From NCBI RefSeq assembly GCF_031143425.1, contig NC_090446.1:1021035066-1021099065 (forward strand): a stretch of DNA of 64,000 nucleotides, given 5' to 3'. Shown here piece after piece: positions 9,964 to 20,229 of this stretch (positions within the stretch are counted from its first letter, which is position 1; every line of letters starts with the position of its first letter). Position numbers and translations under genes: made by a program. The notes beneath the pieces are model-generated. The model saw only the letters and a program-made list of their open reading frames with translations, searched no databases and was not told the origin of the DNA. Origin of the DNA: Pleurodeles waltl. Lineage: Eukaryota; Chordata; Amphibia; Caudata; Salamandridae.

Positions 9964-12635
9964 TGTAAATAAATGGCTCCCTGTTGCAGTTACCCCCCAC
10001 TTTTTGCTTGATACTGATGCTGACTTGACTGAGAAGTGTACTGGGACCCTGCTAACCAGGCCCCAGCACCAGTGTTCTTTCACCTAAAATGTACCATTGT
10101 CTCCACAATTGGCACAACCCTGGCACCCAGGTAAGTCTCTTGTAACTGGTACCCCTGGTACCAAGGGCCCTGATGCCAGGGAAGGTCTTTAAGGGCTGCA
10201 GCATGACTTATGCCACCCTAGGGACCCCTCACTCAGCACAGACACACTGCTTGCCAGCTTGTGTGTACTGGTGGGGAGAAAATGACTAAGTCGACATGGC
10301 ACTCCCCTCAGGATGCCATGCCAACCTCACACTGCCTGTGGCATAGGTAAGTCACCCCTCTAGCAGGCCTTACAGCCCTAAGGCAGGGTGCACTATACCA
10401 CAGGTGAGGGCATATGTGCATGAGCACTATGCCCCTACAGTGTCTAAGCAAAACCTTAGACATTGTAAGTGCAGGGTAGCCATAAGAGTATATGGTCTGG
10501 GAGTCTGTCAAAAACGAACTCCATAGCTCCATAACGGCTACACTGAATACTGGGAAGTTTAGTATCAAACTTCTCAGAATAATAAACCCACACTGATGCC
10601 AGTGTTGGATTTATAAAAAAATGCACACAGAGGGCATCTTAGAGATGCCCCCTGTATTTTACCCAATTGCTCAGCGCAGGACTGACTGGTCTCTGCCAGC
10701 CTGCTGCTGAGAGACGAGTTACTGACCCCATGCGGTGAGAGCCTTTGTGCTCTCTGAGGACAGAAACAAAAGCCTGCTCTGAGTGGAGGTGCTTCACACC
10801 TCCCCCCTGCAGGAACTGTAACACCTAGCGGTGAGCCTCAAAGGCTCAGGCTTCGTGTTACAATGCCCCAGGGCATTCCAGCTAGTGGAGATGCCCGCCC
10901 CCTGGACACAGCCCCCACTTTTGGCGGCAAGTCCAGGAGAGATAATGAGGAAAACAAGGAGGAGTCACTGGCCAGTCAGGACAGCCCCTAAGGTGTCCTG
11001 AGCTGAGGTGACTCTGACTTTTAGAAATCCTCCATCTTGCAGATGGAGGATTCCCCCAATAGGGATAGGAATGTGACCCCCTCCCCTTGGGAGGAGGCAC
11101 AAAGAGGGTGTAGCCACCCTCAGGGCTGGTAGCCATTGGCTACTAACCCCCCAGACCTAAACACGCCCTTAAATTTAGTATTTAAGGGCTCCCCTGAATC
11201 TAAGAATTTAGATTCCTGCAACCTAAGAAGAAGAGGACTGCTAAGCTGAAAAACCCTGCAGAGAAGACGGAGACACCAAATGCTTTGGCCCCAGCTCTAA
11301 AGGCCTGTCTCCCCACTTCTAAAAGACACTGCTCCAGCGACGCTTTCCCCAGGACCAGCGACCTCTGAATCCTCAGAGGATTGCCCTGCTCTAGAAGGAC
11401 CAAGAAACTCCAGAGGACAGCGGCTCTGTTCACCCAAGACTGCAACTTTGTTTCCAAAGAAGCAACTTCAAGACAACTGCGTTTCCTGCCGGAAGCGTGA
11501 GACTTGCAACTCTGCACCGACGCCCCCGGCTCGACTTGTGGAGAAACAACACTTCAGGGAGGGCTCCCCGGCGACTCCGAGACTGTGAGTAACCAAAGTT
11601 GTCCCCCCTGAGCACCCACAGCGACGCCTGCAGAGGGAATCCCGAGGCTCCACCTGACGCGACTGCCTGACTCTCAGATCCCGACGCCTGGAAAAGACCC
11701 TGCACCCGCAGCCCCCAGGACCTGAAGGATCGGAACTCCAGTGCAGGAGTGACCCCCAGGAGGCCCTCTCCCTTGCCCAGGTGGTGGCTACCCCGAGGAG
11801 CCGCCCCCTTGCCTGCATCGCTGAAGAGACCCCTTGGTCTCCCATTGATTCGAATTGAAAACCCGACGTGTTTGCACACTGCACCCGGCCGCCCCCGTGC
11901 TGCTGAGGGTGTACTTTCAGTGCTTACTTGTGTCCCCCCCGGTGCCCTACAAAACCCCCCTGGTCTGCCCTCCGAAGACGCGAGTACTTACCTGCTGGCA
12001 GACTGGAACCGGGGCCCCCCCTTCTCCATTGAAGCCTATGTGTTTTGGGCACCACTTTGAACTCTGCACCTGACTGGCCCTGAGCTGCTGGTGTGGTAAC
12101 TTTGGGGTTGCTCTGAACCCCCGACGGTGGGCTACCTTGGACCCCAATTTGAACCCCGTAGGTGGTTTACTTACCTGCAAGAACTAACATTACTTTACCT
12201 CCCCCAGGAACTGTTGAAAATTGCACTGTGTCCACTTTTGAAATAGCTATATGTGTTTTATGTAAAAGGTATATATGCTATTGTGATTATTCAAAGTTCC
12301 TAAAGTACTTACCTGCAATACCTTTCAAATGAGATATTACATGTAGAATTTGAACCTGTGGTTCTTAAAATAAACTAAGAAAAGATATTTTTCTATACAA
12401 AAACCTATTGGCCTGGAATTGTCTCTGAGTGTGTGTTCCTCATTTATTGCCTGTGTATGTACAACAAATGCTTAACACTACTCCTTGGATAAGTCTACTG
12501 CTCGACCACACTACCACAAAATAGAGCATTAGTATTATCTCTTTTTGCCACTATCTTACCTCTAAGGGGAACCCTTGGACTCTGTGCATGCTATTCCTTA
12601 CTTTGAAATAGCACATACAGAGCCAACTTCCTACA
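9964..12635 (+). repeat. 5' LTR of the 9964-18106 element
   Basis: 2,672 bp, TG...CA. A TATA-like TATTTAA lies at 11179-11185 inside a short palindrome (GCCCTTAAA, 7 bases, TTTAAGGGC), and AATAAA-type poly(A) signals occur near 10580 and 12368. If the TATA and the distal poly(A) signal are used, the R region would be about 1.2 kb. Minus-strand frames inside it (for example 11430-11879) are repeated in the other LTR with indels and are not treated as genes. Confidence 0.9.
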
Positions 12636-12636
12636 T

Positions 12637-12655
12637 TGGTGGATCAGCGGTGGGG
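12637..12655 (+). promoter_or_regulatory. Putative primer binding site
   Basis: One base after the 5' LTR the sequence reads TGGTGGATCAGCGGTGGGG. TGG directly after an LTR is the expected complement of a tRNA CCA end. I could not match the rest to a particular tRNA. Confidence 0.45.
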
Positions 12656-12902
12656 TACAAGACTTTGCATTTGCTGGACTACTCAGCCAATACCTGATCA
12701 CACAACTAAATTCCAAAAATTGTCATTAGAAACTGATTTTTGAAATTTGAGCTATTTTTCTAAATTCTTAAAAGTCTTGCTAGGGCCTTGTGTTAGTCCC
12801 TGTTAGCATTTCTTTTAGGGTTTAAAAGTTTTGTGAAAGTTTGAATTAAGTTCTAGAGATAGTTTTAGATTCTTAAAAAGTATTCCAACTTTTAGAAACA
12901 TA

Positions 12903-14489
12903 ATGCCTGGTGCAGAAGAGAATGTGGTGGAACTTGATCTCACACCTTACCTCCATCTTAAGATGAGGGAGCTAAGGTCTCTCTGCAAAATAAAGAAAAT
13001 CCCAATTGGCTTAAGACCCTCCAAACAACAGCTCCAGGAGCTTTTGGCAGAGTTTGAAAAAGCCAACCCCTCTGAGGATGACAACCCAGAGGATGATGTT
13101 AGTGACTTGGAGGAGAATTCCCCCCTTCCAGTCCTAACTAGGGAACCCAGGGACCCTCAATCCCTGATTCCAACTGTGATAGTCAGAGATGCTGCTTCCC
13201 TCACAGGAGGGACCAGCACCTCTGAAATCACTGAGGATAGCCTCAGTGAAGATGACCTCCTGTTAGCCAGGATGGCCAAAAGATTGGCTTTGGAGAGACA
13301 GCTCCTAGCCATAGAAAGGGAAAGACAAGAGATGGGCCTAGGTCCCATCAATGGTGGCAGCAACATAAATAGGGTCAGAGATTCTCCTGACATTTTGAAA
13401 ATCCCTAAAGGGATTGTAACTAAATATGAAGATGGTGCTGACATCACCAAATGGTTCACAGCTTTTGAGAGGGCTTGTGTAACCAGAAAAGTGAACAGAT
13501 CTCACTGGGGTGCTCTCCTTTGGGAAATGTTCACTGGAAAGTGTAGGGATAGACTCCTCACACTCTCTGGAAAAGATGCAGAATCTTATGACCTCATGAA
13601 GGGAACCCTGATTGAGGGCTTTGGATTCTCCCCTGAGGAGTATAGAATTAGATTCAGGGGGGCTCAAAAAACCTCGAGCCAGACCTGGGTTGATTTTCTA
13701 GACTACTCAGTGAAAACACTGGATGGTTGGGTAACTGGAAATGAAGTGCATGACTATGTTGGGCTTTATAATTTGTTTATGAAAGAACACATTTTAAATA
13801 ACTGCTTCAATGAAAAGTTGCATCAGTATCTGGTAGACCTAGGTCCAATTTCTCCCCAAGAATTGGGAAAGAAGGCAGACCACTGGGTAACCAAAACTTC
13901 CACTGGGGGTGAACAAAAGAAAGGGGTTACAAAGCCTCCCCAGGAGAAGGTGGGTGACACTAGAAATAAAGAAAAAGAGTCCTCTGTAGGCCCCCAAAAA
14001 CCAGACCAGGTGGGTGGGCCCCAAGACACAACACAAAACAAAGGTGGTTACCAGGGTAAGAACTGGGATGCCACTAAGGCATGGTGCCAAAACTGTAGAC
14101 AGACAGGGCACCACACCAAGGACACTTCTTGTCCCAAAAACAAACCCCCTAGAAAAATCCCAGGGGTAACCAGTATAGCCATTGGGGATGACTCTTCAGA
14201 TGAGGAGGTCTTCATAGCCTTCAACTGGAAAAAGGGCCCAACAGGTGAGTTGGAGATTCCAGAGGGAAGTAGACACTTCCACCACCTACTGGTGAATGGA
14301 ATCCCAGCCACTGCCCTGAGAGACACTTGTGCCAGTCACACTATTGTGCATGACAGGCTGGTGTTCTCAAACCAGTACATCCCAGGTGAGACTGCCAGAG
14401 TAAGAGTTAGCCCAGACAGGGTCACTGATAGGCCTGTGGCTTTTGTGCCCATAGAAGTGGGTGGGACTTTAGCTGGAGAAGGGTGGTAG
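12903..14489 (+). CDS. gag: Gag with SAP-like, SCAN-like and zinc-knuckle regions, running into a protease
   Basis: 528 codons with no internal stop. Residues about 14-50 (HLKMRELRSLCKIKKIPIGL and following) look like a SAP helix-turn-helix. Residues 118-143 form a charged helix. Residues about 243-330 (FSPEEYRIRFRGAQKTSSQT; LYNLFMKEHILNNCFNEKLH) resemble the capsid C-terminal or SCAN fold, known to descend from Gmr1-like Ty3/gypsy gag. A zinc knuckle at 395-410, CQNCRQTGHHTKDTSC, has wider spacing before its last Cys than CX2CX4HX4C. A retropepsin-like region starts near 460 with LRDTCASHTIV, where the usual DTG is DTC. The frame ends at TAG 14487-14489 in the middle of the protease fold; its continuation is in another frame at 14483. 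The role is particle formation and RNA binding in the cytoplasm. The start codon is the first ATG after a 267-base leader. Confidence 0.85.
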   Translation: MPGAEENVVELDLTPYLHLKMRELRSLCKIKKIPIGLRPSKQQLQELLAEFEKANPSEDDNPEDDVSDLEENSPLPVLTREPRDPQSLIPTVIVRDAASLTGGTSTSEITEDSLSEDDLLLARMAKRLALERQLLAIERERQEMGLGPINGGSNINRVRDSPDILKIPKGIVTKYEDGADITKWFTAFERACVTRKVNRSHWGALLWEMFTGKCRDRLLTLSGKDAESYDLMKGTLIEGFGFSPEEYRIRFRGAQKTSSQTWVDFLDYSVKTLDGWVTGNEVHDYVGLYNLFMKEHILNNCFNEKLHQYLVDLGPISPQELGKKADHWVTKTSTGGEQKKGVTKPPQEKVGDTRNKEKESSVGPQKPDQVGGPQDTTQNKGGYQGKNWDATKAWCQNCRQTGHHTKDTSCPKNKPPRKIPGVTSIAIGDDSSDEEVFIAFNWKKGPTGELEIPEGSRHFHHLLVNGIPATALRDTCASHTIVHDRLVFSNQYIPGETARVRVSPDRVTDRPVAFVPIEVGGTLAGEGW

Positions 14490-15298
14490 TCAGTACAGAC
14501 CTCCCCCTTGATTGTCTCCTTGGAAATTACTACCCAGAGGTTAGTCAGAGCCCAAGAGAGGAACTGGTCCAGTGCCAGTCCTCTCCCAAGGATTCTGGAG
14601 GTGCTGCCTCTGCAGTAACTGCAAGTAGGCCCCAGAAGAAAAAGAAAGGAAAACAGAGTAGGAAAGGTGGACAACCTTTAGCCAAGGTTCCAGCAAGCCA
14701 AGGAGATTCTGCTCCAGTAGGGGAGAACTCCAAAAATGGCACTGGTAAAGTCCAACCTGACCCACAAGAAGTCCTGGCTAGTCAGGCAACTGTTAAAACT
14801 GAGTCAGTGGCTCCTCAGCTAACAGAAGAAAGAGTGGAAGAAGGGTGTTTACAACAAGATGTAGTAACCCCCCACTCTAATACAGCAGACAGGCACCCTG
14901 AACCCAAAGAAGCCTGTAACTTAGCCCCTTCCCTTGTAGGTGAAGAGCTAAAGGTGTGGTTCTGGGTACTGACAGCTCTCAGTGGCTTCTACTGGGTGTT
15001 AGCCTTTATGGCTGCACTGTCCTTGGCATGGTGGTCTGACCCCATGCCAAATAGCAAGTTAGGCCCCCTGACCTTATTGGTCATGATGGGGTTACTCCAG
15101 CTCTGGGTAACCTCTTTGGGTAAGCTAGGGGTGACCCTGGCTAAGATAAGATTAGCAGAGGTGGATACCTCTAACCCCAAAATAGAGAGAATGGGTGGAG
15201 ACATTAAAGACACAGACAAGCGGCAGTTCAGATTAGGTCCTATCACTGTGGAAGTGGGTCAGTTCCCCAGAGGGAATGACCTGAACAGGAGGATGTAA
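14483..15298 (+). CDS. ORF2: protease tail, basic linker and two transmembrane helices
   Basis: 271 codons, overlapping the gag stop by a few bases in the frame one base back. The first 15 residues (VVSTDLPLDCLLGNYY) look like the end of a retropepsin, where LLG-N/D is usual, so the two frames were probably once joined, either by a frameshift signal or by a mutation in this copy. Residues 50-64 are strongly basic (PQKKKKGKQSRKGG). Residues 65-150 are a low-complexity Ser/Pro/Gln/Glu linker. Residues about 158-184 (VWFWVLTALSGFYWVLAFMA) and 194-215 (GPLTLLVMMGLLQLWVTSLG) are two clear membrane segments, followed by a polar tail of about 50 residues. No reverse transcriptase, RNase H or integrase motif is present. 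The function of the membrane part is unknown; an envelope-like or budding role is only a guess. Confidence 0.75.
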   Translation: MVVSTDLPLDCLLGNYYPEVSQSPREELVQCQSSPKDSGGAASAVTASRPQKKKKGKQSRKGGQPLAKVPASQGDSAPVGENSKNGTGKVQPDPQEVLASQATVKTESVAPQLTEERVEEGCLQQDVVTPHSNTADRHPEPKEACNLAPSLVGEELKVWFWVLTALSGFYWVLAFMAALSLAWWSDPMPNSKLGPLTLLVMMGLLQLWVTSLGKLGVTLAKIRLAEVDTSNPKIERMGGDIKDTDKRQFRLGPITVEVGQFPRGNDLNRRM

Positions 15299-15404
15299 GG
15301 CAGAGTAGGCCCTGCAACAAACCAGCCTATTTCCTCAACTCTTCCTCGCCTGACAGACTAGGAAGACTCTCCCAGCTTTGCCTGAGTCTCCTGGCCTGTG
15401 GGCT

Positions 15405-15427
15405 GGGGGGGGGGGGGGGGGTGGGGG
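15405..15427 (+). promoter_or_regulatory. Polypurine tract made of a 17-G run
   Basis: Seventeen G in a row (15405-15421), one T, then five G, ending four bases before the 3' LTR. Position fits a plus-strand primer. A G-run of this length could also form a quadruplex. Confidence 0.7.
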
Positions 15428-15431
15428 CTTG

Positions 15432-18106
15432 TGTAAAGAAATGGCTCCCTGTTGCAGTTACCCCCCACTTTTTGCCTGATACTGATGCTGACTTGACTGA
15501 GAAGTGTGCTGGGACCCTGCTAACCAGGCCCCAGCACCAGTGTTCTTTCACCTAAAATGTACCATTGTCTCCACAATTGGCACAACCCTGGCACCCAGGT
15601 AAGTCCCTTGTAACTGGTACCCCTGGTACCAAGGGCCCTGATGCCAGGGTTGGTCTCTAAGGGCTGCAGTATGACTTATGCCACCCTAGGGACCCCTCAC
15701 TCAGCAGAGACACACTGCTTGCCAGCTTGTGTGTGCTGGTGGGGAGAAAATGACTACGTCGACATGGCACTCCCCTCAGAGTGCCATGCCAACCTCACAC
15801 TGCCTGTGGCATAGGTAAGTCACCCCTCTAGCAGGCCTTACAGCCCTAAGGCAGGGTGCACTATACCACAGGTGAGGGCATATGTGCATGAGCACTATGC
15901 CCCTACAGTGTCTAAGCAAAACCTTAGACATTGTAAGTGCAGGGTAGCCATAAGAGTATATGGTCTGGGAGTCTGTCAAAAACGAACTCCACAGCTACAT
16001 AATGGCTACACTGAATACTGGGAAGTTTAGTATCAAACTTCTCAGAATAATAAACCCACACTGATGCCAGTGTTGGATTTATTAAAAAATGCACACAGAG
16101 GGCATCTTAGAGATGCCCCTGTATTTTACCCAATTGTTCAGTGCAGGACTGACTGGTCTCTGCCAGCCTGCTGCTGGGAGACGAGTTTCTGACCCCATGC
16201 GGTGAGAGCCTTTGTGCTCTCTGAGGACAGAAACAAAAGCCTGCTCTGGGTGGTGGTGCTTCACACCTCCCCCCTGCAGGAACTGTAACACCTAGCGGTG
16301 AGCCTCAAAGGCTCAGGCTTCGTGTTACAATGCCCCAGGGCACTCCAGCTAGTGGAGATGCCCGCCCCCTGGACACAGCCCCCACTTTTGGCGGCAAGTC
16401 CAGGAGAGATAATGACAAAAATAAGGAGTCGTCACTGGCCAGTCAGGACAGCCCCTAAGGTGTCCTGAGCTGAGGTGACTCCGACTTTTAGAAATCCTCC
16501 ATCTTGCAGATGGAGAATTCCCCCAATAGGGATAGGAATGTGACCCCCTCCCCTTGGGAGGAGGCACACAGAGGGTGTACCCACCCTCAGGGCTAGTAGC
16601 CATTGGCTACTAACCCCCAAGACCTAAACACGCCCTTAAATTTAGTATTTAAGGGCTCCCCTGAACCTAAGAATTTAGATTCCTGCAACCTAAGAAGAAG
16701 AGGACTGCTAAGCTGAAAAACCCTGCAGAGAAGACGGAGACACCAAATGCTTTGGCCCCAGCTCTAAAGGCCTGTCTCCCCACTTCTAAAAGACACTGCT
16801 CCAGCGACGCTTTCCCCAGGACCAGCGACCTCTGAATCCTCAGAGGACTGCCCTGCTCTAGAAGGACCAAGAAACTCCCGAGGACAGCGGCTCTGTTCAC
16901 CCAAGACTGCAACTTTGTTTCCAAAGAAGCAACTTCAAGACAACTGCATTTCCTGCCGGAAGCGTGAGACTTGCAACTCTGCACCCGACGCCCCCGGCTC
17001 GACTTGTGGAGAAACAACACTTCAGGGAGGACTCCCCGGCGACTCTGAGACTGTAAGTAACCAAAGTTGTCCCCCCTGATCCCCCATAGCGACGCCTGCA
17101 GAGGGAATCCTGAGGCTCCCCCTGACGCGACTGCCTGACTCTCAGATCCCGACGCCTGGAAAAGACCCTGCACCCGCAGCCCCCAGGACCTGAAGGATCG
17201 GAACTCCAGTGCAGGAGTGACCCCCAGGAGGCCCTCTCCCTTGCCCAGGTGGTGGCTACCCCGAGGAGCCCCCCCCTTGCCTGCATCGCTGAAGAGACCC
17301 CTTGGTCTCCCATTGATTCCAATTTAAAACCCGACGTGTGTTTGCACACTGCACCCGGCCGCCCCCGTGCTGCTGAGGGTGTACTTTCAGTGCTTACTTG
17401 TGTCCCCCCCGGTGCCCTACAAAACCCCCTGGTCTGCCCTCCGAAGACGCGGGTACTTACCTGCTGGCAGACTGGAACCGGGGCACCCCCTTCTCCATTG
17501 AAGCCTATGTGTTTTGGGCACCACTTTGAACTCTGCACCTGACCGGCCCTGAGCTGCTGGTTTGGTAACTTTGGGGTTGCTCTGAACCCCCAACGGTGGG
17601 CTACCTTGGACCCCAATTTGAACCCCGTAGGTGGTTTACTTACTGCAAGAACTAACATTACTTTACCTCCCCCAGGAACTGTTGAAAATTGCACTGTGTA
17701 CACTTTTGAAATAGCTGTATGTGTTTTATGTAAAAAGTATATATGCTATTGTGATTATTCAATTTATCCTAAAGTACTTACCTGCAATACCTTTCAAATG
17801 AGATATTACATGTAGAATTTGAACCTGTGGTTCTTAAAATAAACTAAGAAAATATATTTTTCTATACAAAAACCTATTGGCCTGGAATTGTCTCTGAGTG
17901 TGTGTTCCTCATTTATTGCCTGTGTGTATGTACAACAAATGCTTAACACTACTCCTTGGATAAGCCTACTGCTCGACCACACTACCACAAAATAGAGCAT
18001 TAGTATTATCTCTTTTTGCCACTATCTTACCTCTAAGGGGAACCCTTGGACTCTGTGCATGTTATTCCTTACTTTGAAATAGCACATACAGAGCCAACTT
18101 CCTACA
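15432..18106 (+). repeat. 3' LTR of the 9964-18106 element
   Basis: 2,675 bp, colinear with the 5' LTR throughout and ending in the same CCAACTTCCTACA. The TATTTAA palindrome is kept (16646-16652). Small indels and substitutions relative to the 5' copy break the long minus-strand frames differently in the two LTRs. Confidence 0.9.
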
Positions 18107-18111
18107 TACGT

Positions 18112-19316
18112 GCTTTATGTACAACTGGCTCTGCCTTCTCAATTAAATTGATGGAGTGCTGGAATTTTTTTTTAAAGCCCTAACCTGTCTGCAAACAGTT
18201 TAGGAAACTCCTTACAAATCTCCATCCCTGTGAAAGACCTTTGAACCATCACAACGTGTTCTGTATTGTTCAGATCCAATTTTATTCCCAATCCCTTCTG
18301 ATGCCTCCATCCTAGTAAGTTTGACTCCTTCTTAGCCACATACACATTGCCTACTGTTTGACGATCCTTAAATGTTATGCGCATCTTAATCATACCAACC
18401 AGAGGTATAGGGTCCCTCTTGTACTCTCCTGGTAGGATATCTGCAGAACATACCCTTTGTCCTGAAACTTATTAACACATTTTTATCAATGAAGGTGCGA
18501 GGGGAGCAAGAGTCACCAAACACTGTTACCTTAACTCCATCTAGTGAAATATCACATGTGGGATAAGAGGAGTCCATGTTCTCACTCGTCACCTGAGATA
18601 TGAATTTCCCATTTTTGTTATTCCCAGCCTCATTCATTTGAACATTTTTTCCAGTTTGCACATTCTTGCACACACAAGCGTAGTGTCCCTTTTTATTACA
18701 TTTTCTACATTCACTGTATGAGTTTCCTTGACAGTTAGGTACGCTAATCAACTTTATGGTGTCTGAATCCGATGTTTGTCTCATTTCTTTAATGCAAAAT
18801 CTCTGGCTTCTTTTAGGTCAGGGTTGCGGGCTAATAGCTTTTCCTCGATACGTGGATTATAGCTGAAGCACACCAATTGATCTCTGATTAAAGAGTCACT
18901 CAACGGTCCAAATTCACACATATTCGCTAACTCTCTTAAACTAGCTATGTAACTATTCACCTTCTCATTTCCCCTTATATCCTGCAAAATAATTTGTGTC
19001 TTTCTAGGACATTAACTTTTTCCCAAAGTACCCCTCTAATTTGCTAAATGTTTCTTGATAGTGGTCTAGTTCCTCCTCCTCCTCCCCCTTCTAACTTATC
19101 CTCCTGTTTCCGACAAACTCTCATATCTTTCTCCCTTGTATTTCCACGTTGTGCAACAAGATATGTTGTTTCCTTAACAGTGAAATTCCACCCCATGGAA
19201 ATTAAATATGACTTGAATATTTTCAGCCACTCTTTCCACAGTGGGGTGGGCTCCCCAACATCATTAAGAAAGGGAGGGCGTTGTGTCATACTTGCGGCAG
19301 CCCTGGTGCAATACAA
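18112..19316 (-). pseudogene. Older Ty3/gypsy gag-protease-pol relic (K02A2.6-like)
   Basis: Reading down the minus strand: a gag N-terminus (19316-19044, FLNDVGEPTPLWKEWLKIFK), a gag core (18987-18781, SYIASLRELANMCEFGPLSD with RDQLVCFSYNPRIEEKLL), a zinc knuckle CRKCNKKGHYACVC of the exact CX2CX4HX4C form (about 18700), a protease-like VTVFGDSCSPRTFID (about 18500), and the segment between protease and RT (18393-18172, SNLLGWRHQKGLGIKLDLNN and CKEFPKLFADRLG). These lie in several frames, so the gene is dead. Just beyond it the EPVVHKARTIPH motif runs into the TACGT target site and continues at 9958, showing that the 9964-18106 element landed in this pol gene. Confidence 0.82.
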
Positions 19317-20150
19317 TGCACTTTAAACCCTAGAAAAGCAAACAGCTGAAAGGGCTATATTCTATTGTTTGAACTATAAAAGTGTTCAACCTCTTTGGCA
19401 CTAATCACTATATATATATATATATTTTTTTTGTTTGTTTGTTTTTTTCTTTGAGACACAATATCAATTTGTTCTTGTTTCATTACGGCTAGATTAAAAA
19501 TGGATGTGCCACACCCAAAAGAAATCCTCAAAGCGTTTAAAATACATACTGCTCCATTCTAGAAGCGCCTGGAACACCCAGCAATCCCACCTATAGTCGA
19601 TCCCTTAGATAATCACTCCACCACGAAGATGGCGCCGTAACCCTGCTTCCCAAAGAGACAAGTTTAGGAGAGGCAGTCTAGCTTTTTAGTATTTTATTTC
19701 CCAGATGACATGCCTAGTCAAGTAGGTCCCCCCTCCACCAACACCATGTAAAAAAAAAAAAAAAAGTGGACTAGCCAGAACAGCTACGCTGCACTCCCCA
19801 TAATCTTTACCCAGGACTTCAACACTGATGATTACACATAAGAAACAGGATCGGACCTCAAACACCACTCCAGCTGTGAATCCCAAGGAGAGTTGGGCAA
19901 TTCGAACCATCTTTAACATCTCCACTGTCTATCTCAGCGGCCCGATTCGTAAGCAGATGCTACCTCAGCAAAACCAGCACGCACTTCCTCAGAGCCGCAC
20001 TCTGTACCCAACACCAGCCGGAGAATCACTCTTCTGATCCTTACGTGAAGCATATGACGCTTAGCCCTGCTGCACTGCTCAAATTGGTCAAAGCTCACCC
20101 AGTCCACAGTAAGATAAATAAATTGCACTATTATATTATGGTGGCAGAAT
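19317..20150 (-). other. Probable leader and LTR region of the older gypsy relic
   Basis: Sequence upstream of the relic gag. It includes an (AT)n run with a following T-rich stretch (19408-19447), a poly(A) run at 19748-19765 and, on the minus strand, an AATAAA near 19697. LTR borders could not be placed, and no matching second LTR is in the window. Confidence 0.35.
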
Positions 20151-20229
20151 TCAATCACTCAGTGTTCCTGACGTACTATCCCAAATGGCGCTAAAGCCCT
20201 GTAGCTGAGTTTGTCTGACCTGGTGCTTA

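Larger units (their letters stand above)
9964..18106 (+). mobile_element. Complete LTR retrotransposon without pol (non-autonomous Ty3/gypsy-like)
   Basis: Two direct LTRs of 2,672 and 2,675 bp flank a 2.8 kb internal region. The element is bounded by an exact 5 bp target duplication, TACGT (9959-9963 and 18107-18111). LTRs begin TGTAAA and end CTACA. In stretches compared by eye the LTRs differ at about 2-3 percent of bases, so the insertion is fairly recent for this window. The internal region holds a leader, gag, protease and a membrane-protein frame, then a polypurine tract. There is no space or sequence for reverse transcriptase, RNase H or integrase. It would therefore need those proteins from a related element. 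Confidence 0.92.

Noticed and set aside
16897..17703. 268-codon minus-strand frame in the 3' LTR (and 11430-11884 in the 5' LTR)
   Set aside because: It lies wholly in the LTR, is broken at different places in the two LTR copies, has no recognisable domain, and is explained by the GC-rich, stop-poor composition of the minus strand.
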